From positions 113,701 through 177,700 of the forward strand of contig JBBDMM010000001.1 of the NCBI GenBank assembly GCA_040878325.1: a stretch of DNA of 64,000 bases, read 5' to 3'. The notes under the pieces are model-generated. The model was given only the letters and a program-made list of their open reading frames with translations, was not told where the DNA came from and did no database searches. Within the stretch, counting starts at the first letter, position 1. Each line of letters opens with the position of its first letter. This DNA is from Acidimicrobiia bacterium (GTDB taxonomy: Bacteria; Actinomycetota; Acidimicrobiia; Spongiisociales; UBA11373). The translations under genes were made by a program, and so were the position numbers. This document shows, in pieces, positions 18,013 to 25,251 of this stretch.

Positions 18013-19476
18013 ATGGCGTGGCAACCCGGTGACCCCATCCGCGACGGCACCGAGTACCTGGAGAGCCTGCGCGGCCGTGACCTCGCCGTCTACCTCTTCG
18101 GCAAACTGATCGCCGAGCCGGTGGACCACCCGATCATCCGGCCCTCCATCAATGCCATCGCCGCCACCTACGACCTGGCGGTCGACGACCCCGAACTCGC
18201 CGCGGCGAAATCCGAACTCACCGGCGGCACCGTCAACCGGTTCCTCCACATCACCGGCAGCGCCGATGACGTGGTGGCGCAGAACAGGATGCAGCGGCAG
18301 CTGGGCCGAATGACCGGCACCTGCTTCCAGCGGTGCGTCGGCATGGACGCGGTCAATTCGCTCTTCTCGCTGACGTTCGACCTCGACGCCGCCCATCAGA
18401 CCGGGTACCACCAGCGCTTCACCGCGTGGCTCACCGAGATGCAGCGGCTCAATGTGGTCATTGGAGGTGCGATGACCGACGTCAAGGGCGATCGCAGCAA
18501 GGGCCCCGGCGGCCAGGTGGACCCCGACCTCTATGTCCGAGTAGTGGAACGGCGCGGCGACGGCCTGGTGATCCGGGGGGCGAAGGCCCATCAGACCGGA
18601 GCGATCAACTCACACTGGATGCTGGTGATGCCCACCGCCCGGCTCGCCCCCGAGGACCGCGACTACGCCGTGGTGGCTGCGCTCCCGGTGGAGGCACCCG
18701 GGATCACCTATGTGTACGGGCGCCAGTCGAGCGACACCCGGAGCATGGAGGGCGACATCGACGTCGGCAACGCCCAGTTCGCCGGCCAGGAGTGCCTGGT
18801 GGTGTTCGACGACGTGTTCGTGCCGACGGAGCACGTGTTCATGGACGGCGAGACGGAGTCCGCCGCGGAACTGGTGGACCGGTTCACTTCGTACCACCGC
18901 CGGTCATACGTCTGTAAGTCCGGGGTGGGAGATGTGCTCATCGGAGCGGCGGCGCTGATCGCCGACTACAACGGCGTGCCCAAGGCTTCGCACATTCGCG
19001 ACAAGCTGGTCGAGATGTCCCACCTCAACGAAACGATCTACGGGCTGGGGATGGCGGCATCACACGAGTCGACCGAGCGACCCGCCGGCAACTGGGAGCC
19101 TGAGCCGCTACTCGCCAACTCGTGCAAGCTCAACGTCACCCGCTATCCCTACGAGATCGGCCGCCTCGCCCAGGATCTCGCCGGCGGCGCGGTGGTAACC
19201 CTTCCCTCGGAGCAGGATTTCGACCACCCCGACGTCGGCCCGCTGCTCGAGAAGTACTTCCAGGGCAGGCCGGGCGTTCCCACCGCCGACCGGGTGCGGA
19301 TCCTCCGGCTCATCGAGAACATGACGATGGGCCGCAACGCGGTGGGCTACCTGACCGAGTCCCTGCACGGGGCGGGCTCCCCGCAGGCGCAGCGGATCAT
19401 GATCGAGCGTGGCTCGGACATCGAGGGCAAGAAGCGGCTCGCCGAGAAACTGGCAGGAATCGACGTCGGCGGGTAG
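18013..19476 (+). CDS. abfD: 4-hydroxybutyryl-CoA dehydratase / vinylacetyl-CoA isomerase family protein
   Basis: A flavin and iron-sulfur enzyme of the 4-hydroxyphenylacetate hydroxylase superfamily. 487 residues. The TGTCFQRCVGMDAVNSL motif supplies two cluster cysteines (C104 and C108), and YHRRSYVCKSGVGDVLIGAA supplies the His and third Cys (H295 and C301). From memory, the reference clostridial enzyme uses C99, C103, H292 and C299, so here the His-Cys gap is one residue shorter. In known organisms the enzyme dehydrates 4-hydroxybutyryl-CoA during GABA/succinate fermentation or in the 3-HP/4-HB carbon cycle. No other gene of those routes is adjacent. The sulfotransferase gene follows after 2 bases. 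Confidence 0.85.
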   Translation: MAWQPGDPIRDGTEYLESLRGRDLAVYLFGKLIAEPVDHPIIRPSINAIAATYDLAVDDPELAAAKSELTGGTVNRFLHITGSADDVVAQNRMQRQLGRMTGTCFQRCVGMDAVNSLFSLTFDLDAAHQTGYHQRFTAWLTEMQRLNVVIGGAMTDVKGDRSKGPGGQVDPDLYVRVVERRGDGLVIRGAKAHQTGAINSHWMLVMPTARLAPEDRDYAVVAALPVEAPGITYVYGRQSSDTRSMEGDIDVGNAQFAGQECLVVFDDVFVPTEHVFMDGETESAAELVDRFTSYHRRSYVCKSGVGDVLIGAAALIADYNGVPKASHIRDKLVEMSHLNETIYGLGMAASHESTERPAGNWEPEPLLANSCKLNVTRYPYEIGRLAQDLAGGAVVTLPSEQDFDHPDVGPLLEKYFQGRPGVPTADRVRILRLIENMTMGRNAVGYLTESLHGAGSPQAQRIMIERGSDIEGKKRLAEKLAGIDVGG

Positions 19477-19478
19477 CG

Positions 19479-20348
19479 GTGAGATCAGGGCTCCCGTTCG
19501 ATCTGATCCGGCCCTTCTCCGAGTCGCGGACTCGCAGGGAGATACTCCAGGTCCGTGCCGTATCGGCCTGGGGAGGCTTCCGCCGCCAGTCATCTTTCGG
19601 CTCCGTCCGGACATTCTGCTTGTTCGTCGGCTACCCGCGCAGCGGCCACACCCTCGTCGGGTCGTTGGTGGATGCCCATCCCAACGCGGTGATCGCCCAT
19701 GAACTCGATGTCATCGCGTTTCTGGCGGCCGGGTTCGGGCGTCTCCAGTTGTACGACCTGATCCTGCGGAACAACCGCGCCTTCACCGAGATGGGCCATC
19801 GGTGGGCCGGCTACGACTACGCGGTCGACGGTCAATGGCAGGGCCGGCACGACGAGATGCTCGTCCTGGGTGACAAGAAGGGAGGCCGTTCGACGCTGCG
19901 ACGCCAGGAGACCCCTGCGCTGCTCGACCGCCTGCGGGCGACGGTGGGCGTTCCGGTGCGACTGATCCATGTCGTCCGTAACCCCTACGACAACATCGCT
20001 TCGAGTCATGCCAGAAAGGGTGGTCGCGGCAAGGTGACGCCGAGGATCGAGCGCTACTTCCAGCTGTGCGACGGGGTCAGCGAGATCAAGCGCCGAACCG
20101 ACCCGCAAGACATCCTCGACGTTCGACTCGAGCAACTCACCGCGGCTCCGGTGGCCACCCTCCGGGTCGTGATGGATTTCCTCGGCCTCGAACCGACCGA
20201 GGAGTACCTCACCGCGACCGCCGCCAAGGTGTTCACCTCACCGAAGAGGAGTCGGCACAGCATCGACTGGTCGGAGCGCGATCGAACCCGGATCGCACGG
20301 GGGATCGAGACCTACGAACACCTGGCGGGATACACGTTCGACTCCTGA
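19479..20348 (+). CDS. Sulfotransferase family protein
   Basis: 289 residues from a GTG at 19479, two bases after the dehydratase stop. The start of the fold, FCLFVGYPRSGHTLVGSLVDAHPN (motif near residue 51), is the 5'-phosphosulfate loop that binds PAPS, and HVVRNPYDNIASS near residue 167 is the 3'-phosphate loop. Later DVRLEQLTAAPVATLRVVMDFLGL matches the common sulfotransferase C-terminal pattern. It would transfer sulfate from PAPS to an unknown acceptor. The first ~45 residues are basic and may be an extension or an over-called start. Confidence 0.85.
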   Translation: MRSGLPFDLIRPFSESRTRREILQVRAVSAWGGFRRQSSFGSVRTFCLFVGYPRSGHTLVGSLVDAHPNAVIAHELDVIAFLAAGFGRLQLYDLILRNNRAFTEMGHRWAGYDYAVDGQWQGRHDEMLVLGDKKGGRSTLRRQETPALLDRLRATVGVPVRLIHVVRNPYDNIASSHARKGGRGKVTPRIERYFQLCDGVSEIKRRTDPQDILDVRLEQLTAAPVATLRVVMDFLGLEPTEEYLTATAAKVFTSPKRSRHSIDWSERDRTRIARGIETYEHLAGYTFDS

Positions 20349-20390
20349 CCGAGAGCCCGCGTCCAGAAGTCCGCCTCGCCAGGTGCCCCC

Positions 20391-20411
20391 GAGTTCGGCA
20401 AAGCCGAACTC
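20391..20411. terminator. Hairpin 3' of the sulfotransferase
   Basis: GAGTTCGGC / GCCGAACTC, a perfect 9-bp stem with loop AAA, 42 bases past the stop codon. Confidence 0.5.
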
Positions 20412-20415
20412 GCAA

Positions 20416-20458
20416 GGAACCCAGCAGAGTCCGGCTTTGCCGAATTCTGCTGGGTTCC
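20416..20458. terminator. Long hairpin between sulfotransferase and tRNA-Val
   Basis: GGAACCCAGCAGA (20416-20428) pairs over 13 bp with TCTGCTGGGTTCC (20446-20458). An inner CGGC-TTT-GCCG mini-stem echoes the preceding hairpin. It lies 2 bases from the tRNA-Val 3' end, so is probably a bidirectional terminator. Confidence 0.6.
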
Positions 20459-20460
20459 CG

Positions 20461-20532
20461 TGGGCGCTACTGGGATCGAACCAGTGACCTCTTCCGTGTC
20501 AGGGAAGCGCTCTTCCGCTGAGCTAAGCGCCC
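20461..20532 (-). tRNA. tRNA-Val (GAC)
   Basis: 72 nt. Acceptor GGGCGCT / AGCGCCC, D arm AGCTCAGCGGAAGAGC, anticodon stem CTTCC / GGAAG with loop CTGACAC (anticodon GAC), T arm with GGTTCGATCCC, discriminator A. CCA is not encoded. Confidence 0.95.
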
Positions 20533-20571
20533 TTCAGGGGCGGGACTGTAGTGGTACCCGGTGCGGGTCCG

Positions 20572-20874
20572 TCACCGCCTCGAGCGGTCGGTTCGGTCCC
20601 TCTGGGTCTGCCGACGATGCGACTTCCGGGTCTGGGCGAGGCGCTCGACGTGGTCGATCACGCTACCCAACAAGGCGAGACGCTCGTCGGCGGTCGAGGC
20701 CCTGATGGGCTCGAAGCCCGCAGTCCCGAGGCGGACATCGGCGTAGGTACCCCGGTCGTCCTCGTGGAAGTGGAGGAACGGTCGCGAGCGAAATTGGAAG
20801 TTGGGCGAGCCGCCACCGTGATCGACGAGCCCGTCGATCGACCGCAGTGCCTCCACCAACTCGTCGTGGGTCAT
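20572..20874 (-). CDS. Small conserved hypothetical protein between tRNA genes
   Basis: 100 residues from the ATG at 20874, preceded by CGGAGAG as a ribosome binding site. It starts 9 bases after tRNA-Cys, so it probably shares that transcript, and ends 39 bases before tRNA-Val. It reads MTHDELVEALRSIDGLVDHGG, then a beta-rich middle (FQFRSRPFLHFHEDDRGTYADVRL) and a helix with a highly basic tail (RKSHRRQTQRDRTDRSRR). The family is not identified. The HFHEDDRGTYADVR segment looks like part of a compact alpha/beta domain. Confidence 0.65.
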   Translation of the reverse strand: MTHDELVEALRSIDGLVDHGGGSPNFQFRSRPFLHFHEDDRGTYADVRLGTAGFEPIRASTADERLALLGSVIDHVERLAQTRKSHRRQTQRDRTDRSRR

Positions 20875-20883
20875 GTCTCTCCG

Positions 20884-20954
20884 AGGCGGCGCCCGGAATT
20901 GAACCGGGGTAGAGGGTTTTGCAGACCCTTGCCTAACCACTCGGCCACGCCGCC
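20884..20954 (-). tRNA. tRNA-Cys (GCA)
   Basis: 71 nt. Acceptor GGCGGCG / CGCCGCC, anticodon loop CTGCAAA (GCA) in an AGGGT-type stem, T arm GGTTCAATTCC, discriminator U as usual for tRNA-Cys. CCA is not encoded. Confidence 0.95.
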
Positions 20955-20955
20955 C

Positions 20956-21146
20956 TATCCGTCAGACCCGGTCGGGGCCCAACCCCGACCTCCTCCCGAG
21001 CATGGGGCCCCAACCCCATGCCGGGCCGTATCCGTCAGACCCGGTCGGGGCCCAACCCCGACCTCCTCCCGAGCATGGGGCCCCAACCCCATGCCGGGCC
21101 GTATCCGTCAGACCCGGTCGGGGCCCAACCCCGACCTCCTCCCGAG
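20956..21146. repeat. 73-bp tandem repeat, 2.6 identical copies, two hairpins per copy
   Basis: Copies start at 20956, 21029 and 21102; the third stops after 45 bases. Each full unit contains GGTCGGGG-CCCAA-CCCCGACC and GCATGGGG-CCCCAA-CCCCATGC, two perfect 8-bp stems with near-identical loops. It lies between tRNA-Gly and tRNA-Cys and would be transcribed if they are one unit. Confidence 0.95.
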
Positions 21147-21185
21147 CCCGACTAATAGGAAGGGGCGACTCTCGCCGCCCCTCGG

Positions 21186-21258
21186 AGCGGACGACCGGTC
21201 TCGAACCGGCGACCTTCACCTTGGCAAGGTGACGCTCTACCAACTGAGCTACGTCCGC
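21186..21258 (-). tRNA. tRNA-Gly (GCC)
   Basis: 73 nt. Acceptor GCGGACG / CGTCCGC, D arm AGCTCAGTTGGTAGAGC, anticodon stem-loop CACCT-TGCCA-AGGTG (anticodon GCC), T arm CCGGTTCGAGACCGG, discriminator U. CCA is not encoded. Confidence 0.96.
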
Positions 21259-21292
21259 GAGAACGGTGAATATATCACGAGGCATTCTTCGG

Positions 21293-21721
21293 TCAGGAGC
21301 CCGTGGAACCGAACCCCCCGGCCCCACGCGATGACTCCGGAAGGTCATCGACCGCCTCGAATTCTTGTGAGGCGACGGGTACCACCACCATCTGGGCGAC
21401 TCGATCACCTCGCTCGATCTGGATCGCTTCTGAGCCCAGATTCACCAGGATCACCTTGATCTCGCCGCGATAGCCGGAGTCCACCAGCCCCGGGCTGTTG
21501 ACCACCCCGAGCCCCGAACGGGCGGCGAGGCCGGACCGCGGGGTGACCAGACCGGCGAACCCATCCGGGATCGCCACCGCCACGCCGGTGGGAACGACCC
21601 CCCGCTCCCCAGGCTCGAGTGAGGTGGCCTCGCGGGCGTAGAGGTCCACGCCGCCATCGCCCGGATGGGCGTGAGCGGGCATCGGAAGGTCGGGGTCGAG
21701 CCGCTTGAGCGGGATGCGCAT
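21293..21721 (-). CDS. dut: dUTP diphosphatase
   Basis: Hydrolyses dUTP to dUMP, keeping uracil out of DNA. 142 residues with all five trimeric dUTPase motifs: 1 [12 protein letters not shown], 2 PRSGLA, 3 [13 protein letters not shown], 4 GDRVAQMVV, 5 [13 protein letters not shown] start at 21721. It is divergent from the membrane hypothetical gene, with only 24 bases between starts, so promoters must overlap or lie inside the genes. It lies downstream of no other gene on its strand before tRNA-Gly. Confidence 0.96.
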   Translation of the reverse strand: MRIPLKRLDPDLPMPAHAHPGDGGVDLYAREATSLEPGERGVVPTGVAVAIPDGFAGLVTPRSGLAARSGLGVVNSPGLVDSGYRGEIKVILVNLGSEAIQIERGDRVAQMVVVPVASQEFEAVDDLPESSRGAGGFGSTGS

Positions 21722-21745
21722 GATGTCGATTATGCCCCTGGGAAG

Positions 21746-22711
21746 ATGACAGACGTGAGCCGGCTGAGGACACCCGAACGAGAAGCGTCCCGTAGGACGA
21801 TTCTCGGCATGCTGGAGACCACTCCAGCGACGGTGGCGCGCGCCGGCACCCACGGCGATCTGGAGGAGCCGGTCCCCGACCTCGACTTCGACTGGCGACC
21901 CACCCCCCTGGGGAAGGTGGTGGAGTCGAAACGGGAGTATCGGTACCCGATCGTCGCCGGGGCGGCGCTCGTTGGGTTGGCGGTGCTCTTCGTGGCGCGG
22001 TTCGTCATCTACCTCCCCGCCGACCAGGCGGAGGCCCGCCTCGTCGAATACGCCACGGCAGTCGACGATTTCTCCGCTGCCATCGAGGCGATGGAGGAGG
22101 CGGCGACCCTCACCGACCCGGCCGCCGCCGGGCAGTTTCTCGAAGCGGCCGGGGAGCTCCTCGTGGTCGCCCGTCCCGGACCACCGGGGTTCCTGCCGTT
22201 CATGCCGGCCGGACCCGTGGCGGATGTGCGATCCGTCCGCCACCGGCTCCTGATCCTGGCCGACGCCGCCGACTCGATCGCCGCCCGACTCGCCCGCGCC
22301 GCCCAGTACCGCGAGGCGGCCGGGGAAATCCTCGAGATCCCGCTGCTTCCCTCGAGCGCTCCCCCCGAGTTGATCGATCCGGCCGCCCGGGCCCTCGCCG
22401 CCATGCTCAGCCAATCGGCAGCGGCGGCAGGACGCCTCGACGACAGCGACGAGTACGCCGCGTATCGGGAAAGCGTGGAACAGGCCCTGGCCACGGTGCC
22501 GGGGCGGATCGACCGCTATCTCCTGGCGCTCCGGCGCGGGGAGGAGGCGACCGCGGTGGCGCTCATCGCCGAGCTGGAGGCGACCCGGGCGGACACCCTC
22601 GCCGAAGTCGAAGCAGTACTCGGGCAGGTCGAAGCGGACGCCGCCACCCTGATCCTGGAACTGAAGCGCGGGATCGCCGAGGTGAGGATCCTTCTAGGGG
22701 GTGCGGGCTGA
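21746..22711 (+). CDS. Single-pass membrane protein of unknown function
   Basis: 321 residues from the ATG at 21746. A cytoplasmic N-terminus of about 65 residues (Pro/Arg-rich, [19 protein letters not shown]) is followed by one membrane helix ([22 protein letters not shown]). A long Ala/Glu/Leu-rich extracytoplasmic helical part follows ([67 protein letters not shown]), probably coiled coil. No family is recognised. It sits between dut and nrdR and converges on nrdR. Confidence 0.7.
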   Translation: MTDVSRLRTPEREASRRTILGMLETTPATVARAGTHGDLEEPVPDLDFDWRPTPLGKVVESKREYRYPIVAGAALVGLAVLFVARFVIYLPADQAEARLVEYATAVDDFSAAIEAMEEAATLTDPAAAGQFLEAAGELLVVARPGPPGFLPFMPAGPVADVRSVRHRLLILADAADSIAARLARAAQYREAAGEILEIPLLPSSAPPELIDPAARALAAMLSQSAAAAGRLDDSDEYAAYRESVEQALATVPGRIDRYLLALRRGEEATAVALIAELEATRADTLAEVEAVLGQVEADAATLILELKRGIAEVRILLGGAG

Positions 22712-22738
22712 CCGGCGATTCGAACAGGGTTCAGCCCG
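22704..22738. terminator. Hairpin containing both stops of a convergent pair
   Basis: CGGGCTGA (22704-22711) and TCAGCCCG (22731-22738) form an 8-bp stem. The + strand TGA and the nrdR TGA are each inside an arm. The loop is 19 bases. Confidence 0.45.
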
Positions 22739-23177
22739 GGTCCTCGAGGGCGGCCATCTCTCGCTCGAAGTCGCTGGCCCCCTCGAAGTCCTTGTATACC
22801 GAGGCAAATCGGAGATAGGCCACCTCGTCGAGATGGCGGAGCGCTTCGAGCACCCGCCGGCCGATCTCGTCGGTTGCCGATTCGCCTTCGGCCTCGACGA
22901 AGGCCTCGATCTCGCCCACGAGGGCGTCGATGGCCCCTGGGGGAACCTCCCGACCGGCGACCGCGTTCGCCACCCCCGCCCGTACCTTCTCGGGGACGAA
23001 GGGCTCGATGCGGCCATCCCGCTTGCGCACCGTGAGACTGCTCTCCCGCCGCTCATAGGTGGTGAATCGGTTGGCGCACACCTCGCACGCCCGGCGGCGG
23101 CGGATGGCCGACCCGCCTTCAGCGGGACGACTGTCGACGACCCTGGTGTCCTCGGCCGAGCAATAGGGGCATCGCAT
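22731..23177 (-). CDS. nrdR: Transcriptional regulator NrdR
   Basis: Represses ribonucleotide reductase genes in response to ATP/dATP. 148 residues from the ATG at 23177, chosen because MRCPYCSAEDTRVVDSRP is the invariant N-terminus. The zinc ribbon has CPYC and CEVC pairs, then FTTYER. The ATP-cone follows (VRKRDGRIEPFVPEKVRAGVANAV...YLRFASVYKDF). No nrd genes are in the window. The neighbourhood with lexA and dapF is the conserved actinobacterial one. Confidence 0.96.
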   Translation of the reverse strand: MRCPYCSAEDTRVVDSRPAEGGSAIRRRRACEVCANRFTTYERRESSLTVRKRDGRIEPFVPEKVRAGVANAVAGREVPPGAIDALVGEIEAFVEAEGESATDEIGRRVLEALRHLDEVAYLRFASVYKDFEGASDFEREMAALEDPG

Positions 23178-23258
23178 GGCCTCGAAGGGTACCGGTGCCG
23201 CCGACCAGGCGTTCTCAACAGGAACCACGGAGGGTGCCCGACGACGACGATCCGTGGT

Positions 23259-23564
23259 CTAGGGGACCGGGATCCGGAGCACCTGGCCCGGCTGAATGCT
23301 GCTCGTCTCGAGGCCGTTCACTGCTTTCAGGTCGAAAACGAAGTCACGAACGTCGGAATCCTCGGGAGCGTGAACCATGGCGATATCCCACAAAGTGTCG
23401 CCAACCCGAACCGTATGGGTGACGAAGCTGATTTCGTCGTGCGAGGCGACCGTTGGCCCCTCGGCGCGAGCGGCAACGGCGACAGCGAGCAGGAGGGCCA
23501 GCGCCACGGCGACCGAGGTGAGGAGAACCACGACCCTGGTGCGGGTATTGGCGGAGATCGTCAT
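23259..23564 (-). CDS. LysM-domain membrane protein, likely SOS-induced division regulator
   Basis: 101 residues from the ATG at 23564, preceded by AGGAGGTG 8 bases away. A short cytoplasmic N-terminus and one membrane helix (VVVLLTSVAVALALLLAVAVA) are followed by an extracytoplasmic LysM domain (HTVRVGDTLWDIA...VNGLETSSIQPGQVLRIPVP). The same arrangement, a LysM membrane protein divergent from lexA, is the cell-division inhibitor locus of other Gram-positives (YneA in Bacillus, Rv2719c/ChiZ in Mycobacterium). The shared regulatory gap contains four SOS boxes, so DNA-damage induction is expected. Confidence 0.85.
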   Translation of the reverse strand: MTISANTRTRVVVLLTSVAVALALLLAVAVAARAEGPTVASHDEISFVTHTVRVGDTLWDIAMVHAPEDSDVRDFVFDLKAVNGLETSSIQPGQVLRIPVP

Positions 23565-23650
23565 TGCGCTGGCACCTCCTACTTTGCTGTCTGTCTCGGG
23601 GGCCTTGGTTACCCCCCACACGCTGCACACCCTATGGACCCGGTGTGACA

Positions 23651-23664
23651 CGAACGTGTGTTCG
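23651..23664. promoter_or_regulatory. LexA-binding SOS box 1
   Basis: CGAACGTGTGTTCG, perfect CGAAC-N4-GTTCG operator, nearest to the LysM gene. Confidence 0.9.
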
Positions 23665-23684
23665 CTCTGAGGTGACCAATGTAC

Positions 23685-23698
23685 CGAACGGGTGTTCG
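23685..23698. promoter_or_regulatory. LexA-binding SOS box 2
   Basis: CGAACGGGTGTTCG, perfect operator, centre 34 bp from box 1. Confidence 0.9.
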
Positions 23699-23708
23699 CC
23701 TGTCAAGT

Positions 23709-23722
23709 CGAACATATGTTTG
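23709..23722. promoter_or_regulatory. LexA-binding SOS box 3
   Basis: CGAACATATGTTTG, one mismatch from the palindrome, centre 24 bp from box 2. Confidence 0.85.
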
Positions 23723-23726
23723 TCGG

Positions 23727-23740
23727 TGAACACCTGTTCG
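23727..23740. promoter_or_regulatory. LexA-binding SOS box 4
   Basis: TGAACACCTGTTCG, one mismatch, 34 bp before the lexA start; probably the lexA autoregulatory site. Confidence 0.85.
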
Positions 23741-23773
23741 GCTATCGTTCGGCGATAAGAAAGGGAGGGCCCC

Positions 23774-24403
23774 ATGTCCCCGAGCGACATAAGCGATCGC
23801 CAGAAGCAGATTCTCGAGCTCATCTACGAGACGGTGCAGCGTCGGGGCTATCCCCCATCCGTACGGGAGATCGGGGAGGCCGTCGGTCTCAGCTCGCCCT
23901 CCACCGTCCACAGTCACCTTTCGGCCCTGGTGGAGGGCGGATACCTCCGCCGCGATGCCACCAAGCCGCGCGCCATCGAAGTCATCGACACCGGCGGTGA
24001 CGGCGAACTGCGCCGCGCCCCGGTACGCGATGTCCCCCTCGTTGGGCGAATCGCCGCCGGCTCTCCGATGCTCGCCGAGGAGGACATCGAGGAGATCTTC
24101 CCGCTGCCCACCGAGCTGGTCGGCAACGAGCCTGTCATCATGCTGCGGGTCCAGGGCGACTCGATGATCAACGCGGGGATCTTCGACGGCGACCTCGTCG
24201 TCGTGCGACGCCAGCCCGACGCCCGGAACGGCGAACTGGTGGCCGCCCTGATCAACGGCGAAGAAGCCACCGTCAAGCGATTCCGCCGTGAGGGCGACCG
24301 GGTGCTACTGATCGCCGAGAACCCTGCCTACGAACCGATCGTGCTCACCAGCGGCGTCGAGATCGTGGGGAAGGTCGTCGCGGTCCTGCGAACGGTGAAG
24401 TAA
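23774..24403 (+). CDS. lexA: LexA repressor
   Basis: SOS master repressor with self-cleavage activity. 209 residues. Winged-helix N-terminus (LTERQ-type start SDRQKQILELIYETVQRRGYPPSVREIGEAVGLSSPSTVHSHL). Cleavage site Ala95-Gly96 in RIAAGSPMLA. Catalytic dyad Ser130 (VQGDSMINAGI) and Lys168 (EATVKRF). The ATG follows GGGAGGG. Autoregulated through the upstream boxes. Confidence 0.97.
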   Translation: MSPSDISDRQKQILELIYETVQRRGYPPSVREIGEAVGLSSPSTVHSHLSALVEGGYLRRDATKPRAIEVIDTGGDGELRRAPVRDVPLVGRIAAGSPMLAEEDIEEIFPLPTELVGNEPVIMLRVQGDSMINAGIFDGDLVVVRRQPDARNGELVAALINGEEATVKRFRREGDRVLLIAENPAYEPIVLTSGVEIVGKVVAVLRTVK

Positions 24404-24418
24404 GAGGGCCCTTCGAGC

Positions 24419-24437
24419 GCGATTGGCGATTGGCGAG
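24419..24437 (+). repeat. Short GCGATTG heptamer array (two units plus)
   Basis: GCGATTG twice, then GCGAG, 16 bases after the lexA stop. Same unit as the array at 58904. It runs into GCGAGC-CT-GCTCGC, a 6-bp hairpin. Confidence 0.6.
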
Positions 24438-24450
24438 CCTGCTCGCAGGG

Positions 24451-25251
24451 TCAGCTGCCCCCCTCCCCCCTTCGGGGTACTCCCCCCGGAAGCCGGGGGA
24501 AGACGATCGTTCCTGAGAAGACCTCGCGGGCGGGGCCTTCGATCCAGGCTTCGCCTTCGATGATCTCCACCAGCAGTGGGCCACCGGGGAGCATCACGGT
24601 CACCTTGGGATCGGTCAGGCCGCGGTGGATGGCGGCTGCCACCGTGGCGGCGGCACCGGTGCCGCAGGCGAGGGTCTCGCCCACTCCCCGCTCCCACACC
24701 CGGAGGTCGATTCGGTCCGGAGCGACGACCGTGGCGAACTCCACATTGGTGCGGTCGGGGAACGCTGGATCGCCTTCGACCAGGGGGCCGGCGGCGCCGA
24801 CGGGCACCGCCCCGGTGTCGGAGACGAAGGCGACGGCATGGGGATTCCCGACGTCGACCCGCTCCAGCCGATAGCCGATCAGTTCCACCGGGTCACCGGA
24901 GACCGCAACCGGGCCGAGTTGGGCGCGGACGGTCCCGTCTCGCACCACGGTGCTCCTCGGCCCGACCGGGGTGTCGACCGTCACTTCGGGGCCGGGGACC
25001 ATCCCGTGCGTCACCGCATATAGGGCGACACACCGCAAGCCGTTCCCGCACATTTCGGCGGCCGATCCATCGGCGTTCCAGTAGCCCATGGACACGGTCC
25101 CGGCGTCCACCGGAGTCACCACCAGGACCCCATCGGCTCCGATCCCGCGCCGGCGGTCGCACCAATCAGCCACCTGCGCCGGAGATGGGTCGAATGGGCC
25201 ACCGAAGACGACGAAGTCGTTGCCCAGGCCCTCCATCTTCACGAAGTCCAT
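24451..25251 (-). CDS. dapF: Diaminopimelate epimerase
   Basis: Converts LL- to meso-diaminopimelate for lysine and peptidoglycan. 266 residues. N-terminus MDFVKMEGLGNDFVV; first catalytic Cys in AEMCGNGLRC, second in ETLACGTGAAATVAA; GNPHAV and ERGVGETLACG are family signatures. Its start lies inside the end of miaA (13-base overlap). An alternative in-frame ATG five codons later would remove most of the overlap but shorten the conserved start. Last gene of the rny-miaB-miaA-dapF transcript. Confidence 0.96.
   Translation of the reverse strand: MDFVKMEGLGNDFVVFGGPFDPSPAQVADWCDRRRGIGADGVLVVTPVDAGTVSMGYWNADGSAAEMCGNGLRCVALYAVTHGMVPGPEVTVDTPVGPRSTVVRDGTVRAQLGPVAVSGDPVELIGYRLERVDVGNPHAVAFVSDTGAVPVGAAGPLVEGDPAFPDRTNVEFATVVAPDRIDLRVWERGVGETLACGTGAAATVAAAIHRGLTDPKVTVMLPGGPLLVEIIEGEAWIEGPAREVFSGTIVFPRLPGGVPRRGEGGS

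Noticed and set aside
20956..21146. CRISPR array
   Set aside because: The 73-bp units are tandem and identical throughout, with no unique spacers, and no cas genes are present.
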